Source: an uncultured Bacteroidota bacterium (GTDB lineage: Bacteria > Bacteroidota > Bacteroidia > Chitinophagales > Chitinophagaceae). From it: DNA of 55,108 nt. Below, piece after piece: positions 1 through 9,127 of this stretch. The stretch spans positions 1 through 55,108 of the forward strand of contig CAILLK010000001.1 of NCBI GenBank assembly GCA_903835005.1, in the 5' to 3' direction. The translations under genes and the position numbers were made by a program. The notes under the pieces were generated by a model. It had not been told where the DNA came from. It saw only the letters and a program-made list of their open reading frames with translations, and ran no database searches. The number at the start of each line of letters is the position of its first letter. Position 1 is the stretch's first letter.

Positions 1-152
1 AAAGAATGAAATTATCTGGTCAAAGATGGTCGGCAACTGGGGCTCAAAACATGCTTAACCTGCGAGTAACAAGCATGAATGGGAGATGGGATAAAATTAT
101 CGCATTAACAAAATGCAGTTTTAATCAGGCTGCTTAAGGAGTGAAGATTTGA

Positions 153-998
153 AATGCACCCGATTTAGACGATGATGGGTTCAAAGGCAAAAAACTTATT
201 CTTAGCGCTGATGGAAGTTACACAAATGGAAATGTACTTAAAAAATTGCCAGACAATGTAGCTATGATCGGCCGAATTAGAATGGACTCAAAAATATATT
301 CCCTACCTGCATTGCTGCAGTCAGGCAAAGGGCGTAAGCGCTCTTATGGCGCAGAACTGCCCACTCCTGAACAAATCAGACAGAGCGATGATTATCCGTA
401 CCAATCAGTAAATGCATGGGCTGCAGGAAAAATGAGAACCTTCGAATTGAAAATTGTCAAAAATGTGCGCTGGCGAAAGTCAGGAAATAAAAATTTAATG
501 CTTATTGTTATCAGGCCGGTGGCATACCGCCTCTCCAAAAAATCCAAAATACTCTATCGAGATCCTGCTTATTTAATATCCACCGATCAGGAAATGGACA
601 TAGCATTACAAGTTCAGGCTTACATAAGAAGATGGGAAATTGAAGTCGGCTTTAGAGATCAGAAAACATTGATGGGCTGTGGTCAGGCACAAATACGGGA
701 AAAAGCAGCAGTTGAAAAGGTGCCTGCATTTGTATCGGCGTGTTATGCAATGATGCTTCTTGCATCGCATAAGGTTGAATCGGACAAGCCACAAAATCTA
801 CCCGGAACTACATGGTATCCCAATCTCAAAAAACCATGGGCCACTACCGGTGATATAAAAAACAGATGTAGAGTAGAAAAATGGGCAGACACTGGGAAGA
901 TTAATTTTTCCGACTTCGTGAACATTGAGAAAAAACTCGCAAAGTCCGGCAAATTGGCAAACCCTGCATTTTCCTCCTTTTTTTACGCCAGAAATTAG
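153..998 (+). pseudogene. DDE transposase remnant (IS701/IS4-like), 5' part missing
   Basis: The reading frame is open from a TGA at 150-152 to the stop at 996-998. It shows the hallmarks of a DDE transposase: an ADGSYTN segment (second catalytic Asp) near 207-227, an IGRIR segment shortly after, and a C-terminal YIRRWEIEVGFRDQK segment (catalytic Glu) near 624-668. The N-terminal third with the first Asp is missing: it lies outside the window or behind the TGA, so no complete transposase is encoded here. The in-frame TTG at 246 is not a credible start because homologous sequence continues upstream of it. Assignment to IS701 or IS4 rests on motif style only. No terminal inverted repeats were identified. 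Confidence 0.7.
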
Positions 999-1010
999 CC
1001 AAACTAAAGA

Positions 1011-1030
1011 CCCCGGTCTGAAGACCGGGG
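1011..1030. repeat. 20-nt palindrome, REP-like or transposase terminator
   Basis: CCCCGGTCT-GA-AGACCGGGG is a perfect 9-bp stem with a 2-nt loop, 13 nt after the transposase remnant. A palindrome of the same design (CCCCGACCT-TC-AGGTCGGGG) lies at 12133-12152 and a half copy at 4793-4804. There is no U tract directly after it, so a dispersed REP-like element is more likely than a terminator. Confidence 0.55.
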
Positions 1031-1091
1031 CTATGCAAAAATTATATTTTCTTCAATAATACTTAGATAGTATTTATCGCTAAGAACCCAG

Positions 1092-2831
1092 CTACCTCAG
1101 ATTCGCTACAATCTTCCCCTTAGGATACTTCACCGTAAACCCAAACTCCAGATTCTTTACTTCATTGGGCGCTACGACAAGGTTCCATTTCATAAAGCCG
1201 GTATTGTGTTCTGTTTCGGCGCCGCCATCATCCTTATTTTCCAGCACAATGTTATTATCATTGCTCACAGGCAGCTGATCCTGAATAGTCAGGTTGATGC
1301 TTTCCTTGGGGTTATTGCGCACCATTATGGTGTATACAAATGTTTCCCTCATATTGCTGCCTAGAGCTTTCACACTGCGCAGTTTAGTATCCCGCTCTCT
1401 TTTCACGACAATTTTCTTATCCCGGCCCAGCGATATGTTCAGCGTATCTTTTACCCTGTGCGGATCCAGGGTTCCCTGGCCCACATAGGTACCTTCATAA
1501 AAAATATTGGTCGGGCCGGTCATCAGGTTCAAGTCTTCCCAGTTGGTTACCTGCGCCTGCAGAAATGCGTCTTTATCCAGTTTGGGCGCTGCGTAATACC
1601 GATAGGTGGCCGGCAGTTCATACTTTTTCACTGCCACAAGGTGCTCCTTGCCATCGCAGGGAATTGTATAGGGCAGGTCTATATCGAAGGTGGTATTCAC
1701 CCCGGCATTATCCACAGTTACATAATGCTCTATTGATGTATTATCCTGCGATTGAACTCCCGAGGTACCCTGCACCCGCACTCCATCTATAATATACAAA
1801 GTACCAGAAGTTCTGCCGCCTGCAATATTCGCATCACTGCCCCGCTGTGATTCATAAACACCTGTAGTAGTTGATACAAGGTCTGTTACCTGTGTTGTGG
1901 GCATTGTAGCTATTTCCGCCCTTTCCAGTGTATGACCCTGATTCTGGTAACTGTTCACCACAGGCGGCCTGTAAAAAGCGAGGTATACCGGGTTCAGTAC
2001 AGGCGCAGTTACCCCTTCATTAGGGTTACCGGTACTCAGGCTCAGGCGCACATTGTCCCAGTTCACACCGCAGTTCTGGTGAATGTTGGCTTTATAAGCC
2101 AGCTTTATGGGCATGTTTACGGCATCAGCCATTATATCGTAAGCGGTCGACCAGCCTGCATCGGACACCACATAGTCAATGGTGATGAGTGAGGCTGTAG
2201 CATCCTTTGTATAAAACTTTACCAGTATCTGCCCGCCGGGCTGCAGGCCATTCCTCTGTACCTCATTCAGTTGCTGATTCAGCTTGCTTATCCGCTCATC
2301 AGTGTTGTTCAATATCTCTTCAAGGCTGCTTTTCCGGTTCAGGTAGCCCTCATAACGGGTATTGTAAAGGTCCAGCAGTTTAGTCAGTTCAGCTACCGAT
2401 AGTCCATTGGTTTCACCACTTACCTTTTTGTTACTTGCCAGCAGAGAAATCTGCTCATTGACTACAATCAGCTGAGCATTGACCGGTTTCTTTGACCGAG
2501 CAAGAAATCCGATACTGTCTTTTATTTCCTTCACCTGTGCGGTAGTTGTTTCATTGCCCAGGTAATTATTCTGGAACATAGCAGATTCTACCACTACCCC
2601 ACCCGATGCACCCACCGTAATACTTTGTGTATTGATATCTCCCGCCACATTTATAAACAGTATTTCGTTCTCTCCCTGGGCCAGGTTCACCTTGGCTCTG
2701 CTGGTCAGTTCGGCTCCATTCAGGAAAACAACCGCCTCTTCAATTTTCAGTTTCTGCTGTGGCTGTGCGGTTGCGCAATCTGCTAATAAAAGAATGATTA
2801 ATGTTCCGGCAAACAAGGATGTGTGTCTCAT
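1092..2831 (-). CDS. DUF4139 / MuiA-family exported protein, copy A
   Basis: A 579-residue member of the mucoidy-inhibitor MuiA family (DUF4140 N-terminal and DUF4139 C-terminal domains), of unknown biochemical role. The start at 2831 gives a signal peptide (MRHTSLF... ending near ATAQ), matching the paralogue downstream; the longer frame from a TTG at 2855 does not. The N-terminal beta domain begins KLKIEEAVVFLNGAEL, a helical segment spans roughly residues 110-200, and the DUF4139 beta domain follows, ending in GFTVKYPKGK. Around residues 325-360 it carries an insert with GTLYIIDGVRVQG, which looks like the plug-type motif of TonB-dependent receptors and is absent from the paralogue. The minus-strand neighbour upstream (3006-4643) is a tandem duplicate. 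Confidence 0.88.
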   Translation of the reverse strand: MRHTSLFAGTLIILLLADCATAQPQQKLKIEEAVVFLNGAELTSRAKVNLAQGENEILFINVAGDINTQSITVGASGGVVVESAMFQNNYLGNETTTAQVKEIKDSIGFLARSKKPVNAQLIVVNEQISLLASNKKVSGETNGLSVAELTKLLDLYNTRYEGYLNRKSSLEEILNNTDERISKLNQQLNEVQRNGLQPGGQILVKFYTKDATASLITIDYVVSDAGWSTAYDIMADAVNMPIKLAYKANIHQNCGVNWDNVRLSLSTGNPNEGVTAPVLNPVYLAFYRPPVVNSYQNQGHTLERAEIATMPTTQVTDLVSTTTGVYESQRGSDANIAGGRTSGTLYIIDGVRVQGTSGVQSQDNTSIEHYVTVDNAGVNTTFDIDLPYTIPCDGKEHLVAVKKYELPATYRYYAAPKLDKDAFLQAQVTNWEDLNLMTGPTNIFYEGTYVGQGTLDPHRVKDTLNISLGRDKKIVVKRERDTKLRSVKALGSNMRETFVYTIMVRNNPKESINLTIQDQLPVSNDNNIVLENKDDGGAETEHNTGFMKWNLVVAPNEVKNLEFGFTVKYPKGKIVANLR

Positions 2832-3005
2832 ATACATTGGCTGTTTGGTATACAATAACAGACGTAAATGCTACAAGCTTCCTTGGGTGATTTTCAACTA
2901 TTAACACTACTTACTACAATGCCATGACTATTACAAAAGCCAACTATCTATGTGATTAAGAAACTATTGAATTTTTAGTTACAGGAAGTGATACTATCTA
3001 AATCG

Positions 3006-4643
3006 TTATCTCAGATTATTTATGGTCTTCCCTTTCGGATATTTCACCGTAAACCCAAACTCCAGTTTCCTGGTTTCATTGGGGTTCAACTGCACATTCC
3101 AGGTCATCAGGCCGGTATTTTCTTCTGTTGATGCGCCACCATAATCCAGGTCTTCAAGCACAATATCTTTATCATTGCTCACCGGCAGCTGGTCTTGTAT
3201 AGTAAGGCTTATATTTTCCTTCCGGGTATTACGTATTGTGATGCTGTAAGCAAATTCTTCCCGCACATTTGTGCCAATTGTCTTTACACTTCTGCGCTGC
3301 GTATCCCTGTCTCTTTTCACCACAATCTTCTTGTCTCTGCCCAGCGAAATGGTGAAGGTGTCCTTTACATTGCGCACATCCAGGTTGCCCTGGCCCACAT
3401 AAGTACCTTCATAAAAAATGTTGGTTGTGCCGGGCAGCAGGTTCAGATCTTCCCAATGGGTTACCTGCGCCTGCAGGAAGACGTCCTTATCCAGCTTGGG
3501 CACTGCAAAGTAACGGTATGTGGCCGGCAGTTCATATTTCTTTACTGCCACCAAATGCTGCTTGCCATCACAGGGTATTGTGTAGGGCAGTTCAATTTCG
3601 AAACTGGTATTAACCCCGGCATTATCAACCGATACATAATCATTGATTGAAGCCTGATCCTGCATAACTACAGGATCTGTCACGCCATCATTATCAACAA
3701 GAGGTTTTTTAAATGCCATAACCTGCATTTTGGCGGCAGGCGCAGCATTAGAATAACCCCGGTTATACGTTTGCGGCGGAACATAAAATGCCAGGTACCA
3801 CGGGTTAAGAGTTGGTGCATTCACCCCTTCATTCGGGTTTCCGGTACTCAGTGTGAGTTTCACATTGTTCCAGCTCACCCCGCTGCTCTGGTGTATATTG
3901 GCTTTATAATAAAGCTTCACAGGCATATTCACCGCATCGGCCATAACATCATAGGTGGGCGTCCATCCTGCATTGGGTACAATATAATCTATTACTACAG
4001 CCGTTGAAGTAGCCTCTTTTGCAAAGAACTTCACCAGCATCTGCCCACCGGGCTGCACGCCCTTCTTCTGCTCTTCGTCCAGTTGTTTTTTCAGTTTTGC
4101 AATCCGTTCATCTGATTTCTTTTGTAGTTCTTCCTGCCTGCCTTTCTGGTTCAGATAGCCTTCATAGCGGGAGTTATAGAGGTCAAGCAGCTTGGTTAAT
4201 TCAGTTACCGAAAGTCCGGTATTATCCCCTCCTACTTTTTTGTTGTTAAACAGCACCGCAATTTCTTCCGTTATTACGGTAAGCTTATCATTGATCAGCT
4301 TTCTGGCCTCCGTCATCGTTTCTATACTGTCCTTTATCTCTTTTGCCCTGGGCGATAAGACTTCATCTCCCAGGTAATTGTTCTGAAAAGTTGCAGCCTC
4401 AACTACCACACCATTCGTGGCGCTCACATTTATACTCTGGCTGTTTACATCTCCGGCCACATTGGTGAATAGTATTTCATTCTCCCCCTTTACCAGGTTC
4501 ACTTTCGCACTGCTGGTGAGTTCTGCCCCATTCAGAAATACAGTAGCTTCATCAATAGTCAGTTTCTGCTTTACCTGTGCCTTTGCACTGCTCAAGACTG
4601 AAAATAAAAGTACCGATACCAGAAAAGGATGTGTGAATTTCAT
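3006..4643 (-). CDS. DUF4139 / MuiA-family exported protein, copy B
   Basis: A 545-residue paralogue of the adjacent downstream gene, alike over nearly its whole length. The ATG at 4643 is chosen because it gives a clean signal peptide (MKFTHPFLVSVLLFSVLSS, cleavage near KAQ); the frame extends 38 codons further but without signal-peptide character. The domains are an N-terminal DUF4140-like beta region (TIDEATVFLNGAEL), a predicted coiled coil near residues 110-210 and the C-terminal DUF4139 domain. At the place where copy A has a plug-like insert, this copy has a short unrelated stretch (AKMQVMAFKKPLV). The function of the family is unknown; an envelope location is inferred from the signal peptide. 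Confidence 0.88.
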   Translation of the reverse strand: MKFTHPFLVSVLLFSVLSSAKAQVKQKLTIDEATVFLNGAELTSSAKVNLVKGENEILFTNVAGDVNSQSINVSATNGVVVEAATFQNNYLGDEVLSPRAKEIKDSIETMTEARKLINDKLTVITEEIAVLFNNKKVGGDNTGLSVTELTKLLDLYNSRYEGYLNQKGRQEELQKKSDERIAKLKKQLDEEQKKGVQPGGQMLVKFFAKEATSTAVVIDYIVPNAGWTPTYDVMADAVNMPVKLYYKANIHQSSGVSWNNVKLTLSTGNPNEGVNAPTLNPWYLAFYVPPQTYNRGYSNAAPAAKMQVMAFKKPLVDNDGVTDPVVMQDQASINDYVSVDNAGVNTSFEIELPYTIPCDGKQHLVAVKKYELPATYRYFAVPKLDKDVFLQAQVTHWEDLNLLPGTTNIFYEGTYVGQGNLDVRNVKDTFTISLGRDKKIVVKRDRDTQRRSVKTIGTNVREEFAYSITIRNTRKENISLTIQDQLPVSNDKDIVLEDLDYGGASTEENTGLMTWNVQLNPNETRKLEFGFTVKYPKGKTINNLR

Positions 4644-5044
4644 AAAGATGATTTTATAAAGAAGACAACTGAAAGTACACTTTCCACAATCAGCTAAAAG
4701 GTTTAACCGAACTATTAACAAATTTTTGCATTTTACCGGTCGTATTACAAAATGCACTTTCTGGCAAATCCAGGGTTTTAGTTAATCCGGCTTTCAGGTC
4801 GGGGTGGGGTGGGATCGCGAGATAGGGTGGCTTTTGCCGAAACATTTTGGGCATCTATTGTTGTGGAATATTTTGGCTGAAGCAATTCAATTTTTAAACA
4901 TCCCCCCTTCCTCTAGGCCCGGTCTACTGTAAAAAAGCACTCTTCATTATATACTATTTTTTATTTATATTTTTTCCTGATTTTGCAAATGGCAATGGGA
5001 ACAAGATACTTGTATTTTTTCAACTTTCAATGTGAATATTTTCC
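4644..5044. other. Intergenic region without a visible gene
   Basis: About 400 bases between the divergent DUF4139 and Xre genes. No coding sequence is visible. TTCAGGTCGGGG at 4793-4804 is identical to one arm (with loop) of the palindrome at 12133-12152, so it is probably a decayed copy of that repeat. The promoter of the Xre gene lies at the right edge. Confidence 0.5.
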
Positions 5045-5052
5045 TACCTTTG
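5045..5052 (+). promoter_or_regulatory. Bacteroidota -7 box (TACCTTTG) of the Xre-RES operon
   Basis: TACCTTTG matches the TAnnTTTG -7 consensus of the Bacteroidota housekeeping sigma factor. A TTTC at 5025-5028 could serve as a weak -33 element. The box ends only 9 nt before the ATG at 5062 and 18 nt before a second in-frame ATG at 5071, so the leader is very short whichever start is used. Confidence 0.6.
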
Positions 5053-5061
5053 TTTTAATAA

Positions 5062-5505
5062 ATGTCCGATATGAATGTAAAAGATCCACTGCAGGAAACA
5101 ATAGTCAGAAATAAATTCAGACGTTATTCAGGTAAAAATAATTACAGTCTGGCTGTTTTTGCCCGGCAGGGCATTAAGACTGATTTATTTTATGATCTGG
5201 CAACTGTAACAAAAATGCCGGAGAAGAGCCTGGCTGATCTGATTCATATTTCCACCCGCACAGTGAGCAATTACCGGGATAATAAAATAGCTCTTGACCC
5301 TGTGCAGAGTGAGCATCTGCTGAAACTGGTTTCCTTATTTGAAAAAGGGGAAGAGTTATTCGGCAACATTGATGAGTTTAATTACTGGCTCAGGAAACCT
5401 TTCTGGAACGATACCGAGAAGCCACTGGACTGGCTGGTAACACCTGGCGGAGTTGACCTGGTAATCAATGAATTGACTAAACTGGCCTTCGGCGACGCCG
5501 TATAA
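5062..5505 (+). CDS. Xre/MbcA/ParS-type antitoxin
   Basis: A 147-residue antitoxin of the Xre-RES class. The first part holds a helix-turn-helix (segment with LADLIHISTRTVSNYRDNK, about residues 55-80) and the C-terminal part is the toxin-binding MbcA/ParS/Xre domain, recognisable by its FNYWLRKPFWN and PLDWLVTPGGVDLVINEL features. It is followed after 1 nt by the RES toxin, so the two are cotranscribed. Antitoxins of this class bind and neutralise the toxin and repress their own promoter (known for the family). Whether ATG 5062 or ATG 5071 is used is not decided by the sequence. Confidence 0.9.
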   Translation: MSDMNVKDPLQETIVRNKFRRYSGKNNYSLAVFARQGIKTDLFYDLATVTKMPEKSLADLIHISTRTVSNYRDNKIALDPVQSEHLLKLVSLFEKGEELFGNIDEFNYWLRKPFWNDTEKPLDWLVTPGGVDLVINELTKLAFGDAV

Positions 5506-5506
5506 T

Positions 5507-5980
5507 ATGCTGGCATATAGAATAACTCATAAAAATTATGCCTCTTCCCTATCCCCTTCCGGAGCTGATGGAAGATGGGCATCTGGAGGCAGGCAGGTTA
5601 TTTATTGCGCAGATTCAATACCCCTGGCATTTCTGGAGAATATGATCAGAAGACAAGGGGTAGGGTTTAACCACGATTTTAAAACTGTGATCATTGATAT
5701 TCCGGATACATTAAAAATACAAAATGTCAGTGTATCTGATTTGAATGAAGGATGGCGCAATTTTAAAATTTACGCTGAGTGTCAGCTTATCGGCAACTTA
5801 TGGTATGATAAACTGAAAACACCTGTCCTAAAAGTACCATCGGCAGTGTTGCCTGAATCCAATAATTTTGTTCTGAATACGAGTCACCCGGGATTCCAAA
5901 AAATCAAAATAGTTGCGGTTACTAATTTAGTACCGGATGAACGTATTGAGGATATTTTAAAAAACTATCGAAAATCCTGA
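5507..5980 (+). CDS. RES-domain toxin (NAD+ phosphorylase family)
   Basis: A 157-residue RES-domain protein, the toxin of an Xre-RES type II module; characterised members degrade NAD+. The family's conserved Arg, Glu and Ser are visible: R5 in AYRI with R23 in GRW, E44 in AFLEN, and S112 in VPSAVLPE before the NTSHPGF segment. The length is normal for the family. Its ATG follows the antitoxin stop by 1 nt. No frameshift or missing motif is seen, so the module appears intact. It sits next to a decayed transposase and repeats, as is usual for mobile TA pairs. Confidence 0.9.
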   Translation: MLAYRITHKNYASSLSPSGADGRWASGGRQVIYCADSIPLAFLENMIRRQGVGFNHDFKTVIIDIPDTLKIQNVSVSDLNEGWRNFKIYAECQLIGNLWYDKLKTPVLKVPSAVLPESNNFVLNTSHPGFQKIKIVAVTNLVPDERIEDILKNYRKS

Positions 5981-6036
5981 CTTTTATGGAAATTTACAAT
6001 TTAAACGTCTTGTATAAGAATTGAGCTGTTACTGAC

Positions 6037-6044
6037 TAAATTTG
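6037..6044 (+). promoter_or_regulatory. -7 box TAAATTTG
   Basis: A full match to TAnnTTTG, 18 nt before the ATG at 6063. It shows that a start at the TTG at 6042, inside the box, is wrong. Confidence 0.55.
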
Positions 6045-6062
6045 CTCAATAAAAAGTTCATA

Positions 6063-6308
6063 ATGAGTTACGAAGAAAGTGATGCCAGAAGAAAATCAAA
6101 CCAGGGATTCCGCACTGTGATGGATCTTGGTATGGGCCTGTTTTATGTAGGAATAGGCCTGTGGTTAACCATTTATAAGTCGTTCGGCAATATGCCTGTG
6201 CCTCCGTTTATAGCCTATTTACTGGGCGGAATGATGGTTGTTGGTGGCGCTTTCAGGTTTTATAAAGGACTAAAAGCGGTTTTACCGGCACGCAAAGAGA
6301 CTGATTAG
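6063..6308 (+). CDS. Small two-helix membrane protein
   Basis: An 81-residue protein beginning MSYEESDARRKSNQG, with two hydrophobic helices (about residues 20-37 and 46-64) joined by a short FGNMPVPP loop and a basic C-terminus. No family is recognised, although similar short two-helix proteins are frequent in Bacteroidota. The start at 6063 is supported by the -7 box at 6037-6044. It stands alone between the RES module and the PstS-like gene; its function is unknown. Confidence 0.7.
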   Translation: MSYEESDARRKSNQGFRTVMDLGMGLFYVGIGLWLTIYKSFGNMPVPPFIAYLLGGMMVVGGAFRFYKGLKAVLPARKETD

Positions 6309-6428
6309 TCTTTATTATTGCACTTCATTAATTTGTTCCGTTCATGCCTTCATACCCTGTTAAATTATTGTTACAACAGATATAACAACCCCTGAATCTT
6401 TAAAATTATAGCTAAAATTGCGCTCCTT

Positions 6429-7331
6429 ATGCGTTTGCTGAATAATATTTTATTCCTTTTATCCGTTAGTGCTGGAATGCTTTCGTGTGATGATACGCCA
6501 AAACCGGCCGATACTCTTGGTAAAGGTTCAATCGATATTTCAGCCGATGAAACCTATCAGCCGGTGATTGAAGAGCAGCGCAAGGTATTCGACAGCAGCT
6601 ATCCCGATGCGCATGTTACCATTCATTACAAGCCGGAAGCGGAGTGTTTTAAAGATTATTTCAACGATAAAGCAAGGATAATACTGGTTACCCGAAGCCT
6701 GAGCCAGGCGGAGAAAGATATCTGCACGCAAAAGAAAATATTCCCTACAAGCGAGGCGCTTGCAGGCGATGGAATAGCTGTGATAGTAAACAACGAATCG
6801 CCGGATACTTTGCTGGATATGGATGCCCTTACCGGTATATTGAAAGGGGAGTACAAAAAAAAATATACAGTAGTTTTCGATAATGACGAATCGAGCACAT
6901 TGCGCTTTATTACTGATTCTGTGCTGAAAGGGGGCAAACTGGGCACTAATGTTTTTGCAGCCAAAGGCAATAAAGAAGTTATTGATTATGTAGCTAAAAA
7001 CCCGGGGGCAATAGGCTTTACCGGTATGAGTTATGTATATGCCAATGAAGACACATCAAGGGCCGGTACTTTTATCAACAGCGTAAAGGTGGTATCCATG
7101 AAAAGTGATAAGGACGGGCAGTTTTACAAACCTTACCAGGCATATGTTGCATTGAAATCCTACCCGCTTACCCGTAAGCTGTATTATATAAGTGCGGAGA
7201 GCCACCATGGCCTGGGCACAGGCTTCGCCAATTTCCTGGGCAGCCATGCGGGCCAGCTGATATTTCTGCACGCGCATTTTTTCCCGCTTAAGGAACAGAT
7301 TGTAATAAGAGACGTTGATGTAACCCAGTAA
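6429..7331 (+). CDS. PstS-like periplasmic-binding-fold lipoprotein
   Basis: A 300-residue lipoprotein (lipobox ending LSC, Cys20) with a type-2 periplasmic binding fold like PstS phosphate-binding proteins: an early ISADETYQPVIEEQ segment, then VTRSLSQAEKD, the hinge region TLRFITDSVL, and NPGAIGFTGMSYV. In Bacteroidota, PstS-like lipoproteins of this kind often stand between ExbB/ExbD/TonB genes and a TPR gene. The TPR gene follows here after 30 nt, but no ExbBD genes are nearby. The ligand is uncertain; a phosphate-binding role should not be assumed. Confidence 0.8.
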   Translation: MRLLNNILFLLSVSAGMLSCDDTPKPADTLGKGSIDISADETYQPVIEEQRKVFDSSYPDAHVTIHYKPEAECFKDYFNDKARIILVTRSLSQAEKDICTQKKIFPTSEALAGDGIAVIVNNESPDTLLDMDALTGILKGEYKKKYTVVFDNDESSTLRFITDSVLKGGKLGTNVFAAKGNKEVIDYVAKNPGAIGFTGMSYVYANEDTSRAGTFINSVKVVSMKSDKDGQFYKPYQAYVALKSYPLTRKLYYISAESHHGLGTGFANFLGSHAGQLIFLHAHFFPLKEQIVIRDVDVTQ

Positions 7332-7361
7332 TTATTTAACTATTAATATAAGAAAAGTACA

Positions 7362-8990
7362 ATGAAGTACACAAGCAATAAAGTAATAATAACCCTTCTG
7401 GCAGTAGTTTTCGCGCTAAGTGCTTCAGCACAGGATGCCTCTCTGGCCGGCGGTATGAAAATGTATTACTATAAAAAATACCAGAGCGCCCGCAAAATAC
7501 TGGAACCACTTGCCGCTACCGACCCTAAAGCCAATTATTTCCTGGGACTCACTGTGCTTGAATCAGGCAATATAAAAGAAGCCAACAGCATCTTCTCCAA
7601 ATTTCCTGAAGATCCGGCTAATATTTCGGGCGTGGCACGTGTGGCTTTTGCCAACAAAAATGTGAGCAATGGAATGCAGATAGCTAAAGACCTTGCCTCT
7701 AAATCCAGGAAGAAAGAATGGCAGCAGGAGAAATTCGCAGCCGATGCAATTGCCTATACTGATGGCGGCGATTACCAGCAGGCGGTTACCTGGTACAAGG
7801 ATGTACTCACCAAAACCGATGATGCGGATGTGCACATAGGCATGGGTGATGTTTACCGCAAAATACCGGGCGGCGCAGGCGATGCCATGACCAATTATGA
7901 GCACGTAACAGATAAAGATGCTAAAAACTCCCTGGCTTTTTCGCGCATTGGCGATACCTGGTACGAAGCCCGCAATTACCCGAGCGCCCTGGATAATTAT
8001 GCTAAAGCAAAAGATGCGGATCCATCCAATCCTTTGCCTTACAAATCATTGGCAGATGCCTACTATCGCTCAGGCAATTATCCGAAAGCGCTGGAGAATA
8101 TGAAAAAGTATATGGAGCTGTCTGATAACACGTTGGCGGATCAGAAGCTTTATGTCGAATTGATGTATAACGCCAAAAGCTATTGCGATGCTGCAGATCT
8201 GGCCAAAAAATTATTGCCATTACAAACAGACCCTGCAGCTAAAACAGAGCTGTATGGTATTCTGGGTTTCTCCCAGGCCGAGTGCGGCGATTCAATGCAG
8301 GCGCTCAATAATCTGCATACTTATTTTAAGATGCAGGCCCCTTCTAAAATTACTCCCGGCGCCTATATCCAGTTCGGAAAATTATTCCTGAAAATGGGTC
8401 AGCTCGATTCTGCAGGTTATTATTACACCAAAGGTATAAGTGGCGATACTGCTAAAAACAAAACGGATATCTACAGGGAAGTGGCAGAAGCATTTAAAAC
8501 CAAAAAAAATTATTGTAAATCGGCAGAGTGGTACGACAACCTCATTAAAGCAAATCCTGAAACCCAGCAACTGGATTATTTCTGGAGGGGTTGTATGTTC
8601 TACTACTGCAAAGATTATCCTTCCGCTCTGAAAGCATTTGATGATTATAAGACCAAATATCCCGATGCCAATCCGGCCTACTACTGGCGTGGGCGTGCAG
8701 CCGCGGCTATAGATTCGGAAGGAAAGGAAGGTACTGCTGTTGCCGATTTTACCACCTGGCTCAATAAGGTAGGCCCTAACTACGATAAGAAGAATGATAT
8801 GAAGATTGCTCTTGAATACCTGCTGATCTATTACTACAACAAGAAGGACAATGACAATCTGAAAGCGACTGAGGAGAAGGTAAGGGCAATGGATCCGAAT
8901 AATTCGCTGCTGAAGCAAATTGAAGATGCCGAAAAGTCAGGGACATCACCAGCCCATAAATCGGGAGGAGCTGGGAAATCCAAAAAATAA
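7362..8990 (+). CDS. Exported TPR protein
   Basis: A 542-residue secreted or periplasmic protein with a signal peptide (cleavage near SASAQD) and tetratricopeptide repeats over most of its length, such as AYYRSGNYPKALENMKKYM and YYCKDYPSALKAFDDYKTK. The C-terminus is low-complexity and basic (GTSPAHKSGGAGKSKK). It follows the PstS-like lipoprotein by 30 nt and is probably cotranscribed; the pairing recurs in Bacteroidota beside TonB-system genes, which suggests a role in envelope protein complexes. A strong terminator follows at 9005-9036. Confidence 0.85.
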   Translation: MKYTSNKVIITLLAVVFALSASAQDASLAGGMKMYYYKKYQSARKILEPLAATDPKANYFLGLTVLESGNIKEANSIFSKFPEDPANISGVARVAFANKNVSNGMQIAKDLASKSRKKEWQQEKFAADAIAYTDGGDYQQAVTWYKDVLTKTDDADVHIGMGDVYRKIPGGAGDAMTNYEHVTDKDAKNSLAFSRIGDTWYEARNYPSALDNYAKAKDADPSNPLPYKSLADAYYRSGNYPKALENMKKYMELSDNTLADQKLYVELMYNAKSYCDAADLAKKLLPLQTDPAAKTELYGILGFSQAECGDSMQALNNLHTYFKMQAPSKITPGAYIQFGKLFLKMGQLDSAGYYYTKGISGDTAKNKTDIYREVAEAFKTKKNYCKSAEWYDNLIKANPETQQLDYFWRGCMFYYCKDYPSALKAFDDYKTKYPDANPAYYWRGRAAAAIDSEGKEGTAVADFTTWLNKVGPNYDKKNDMKIALEYLLIYYYNKKDNDNLKATEEKVRAMDPNNSLLKQIEDAEKSGTSPAHKSGGAGKSKK

Positions 8991-9004
8991 TAAAAACTCA
9001 TTTT

Positions 9005-9036
9005 AAAAGCTGCGGTAATTCGCAGCTTTTGTTTTT
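9005..9036 (+). terminator. Rho-independent terminator after the TPR gene
   Basis: AAAAGCTGCG (9005-9014) pairs perfectly with CGCAGCTTTT (9021-9030) around a GTAATT loop, and GTTTTTT follows. It ends the PstS-like/TPR operon. Confidence 0.85.
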
Positions 9037-9127
9037 TCAGGTATTTTTGAAATTATTCAACCAGCTCCTGAATACGTAATGCTTCCTTTAAACAGAACCG
9101 GTAGCTGCAAATAAAAATAAAATATCA

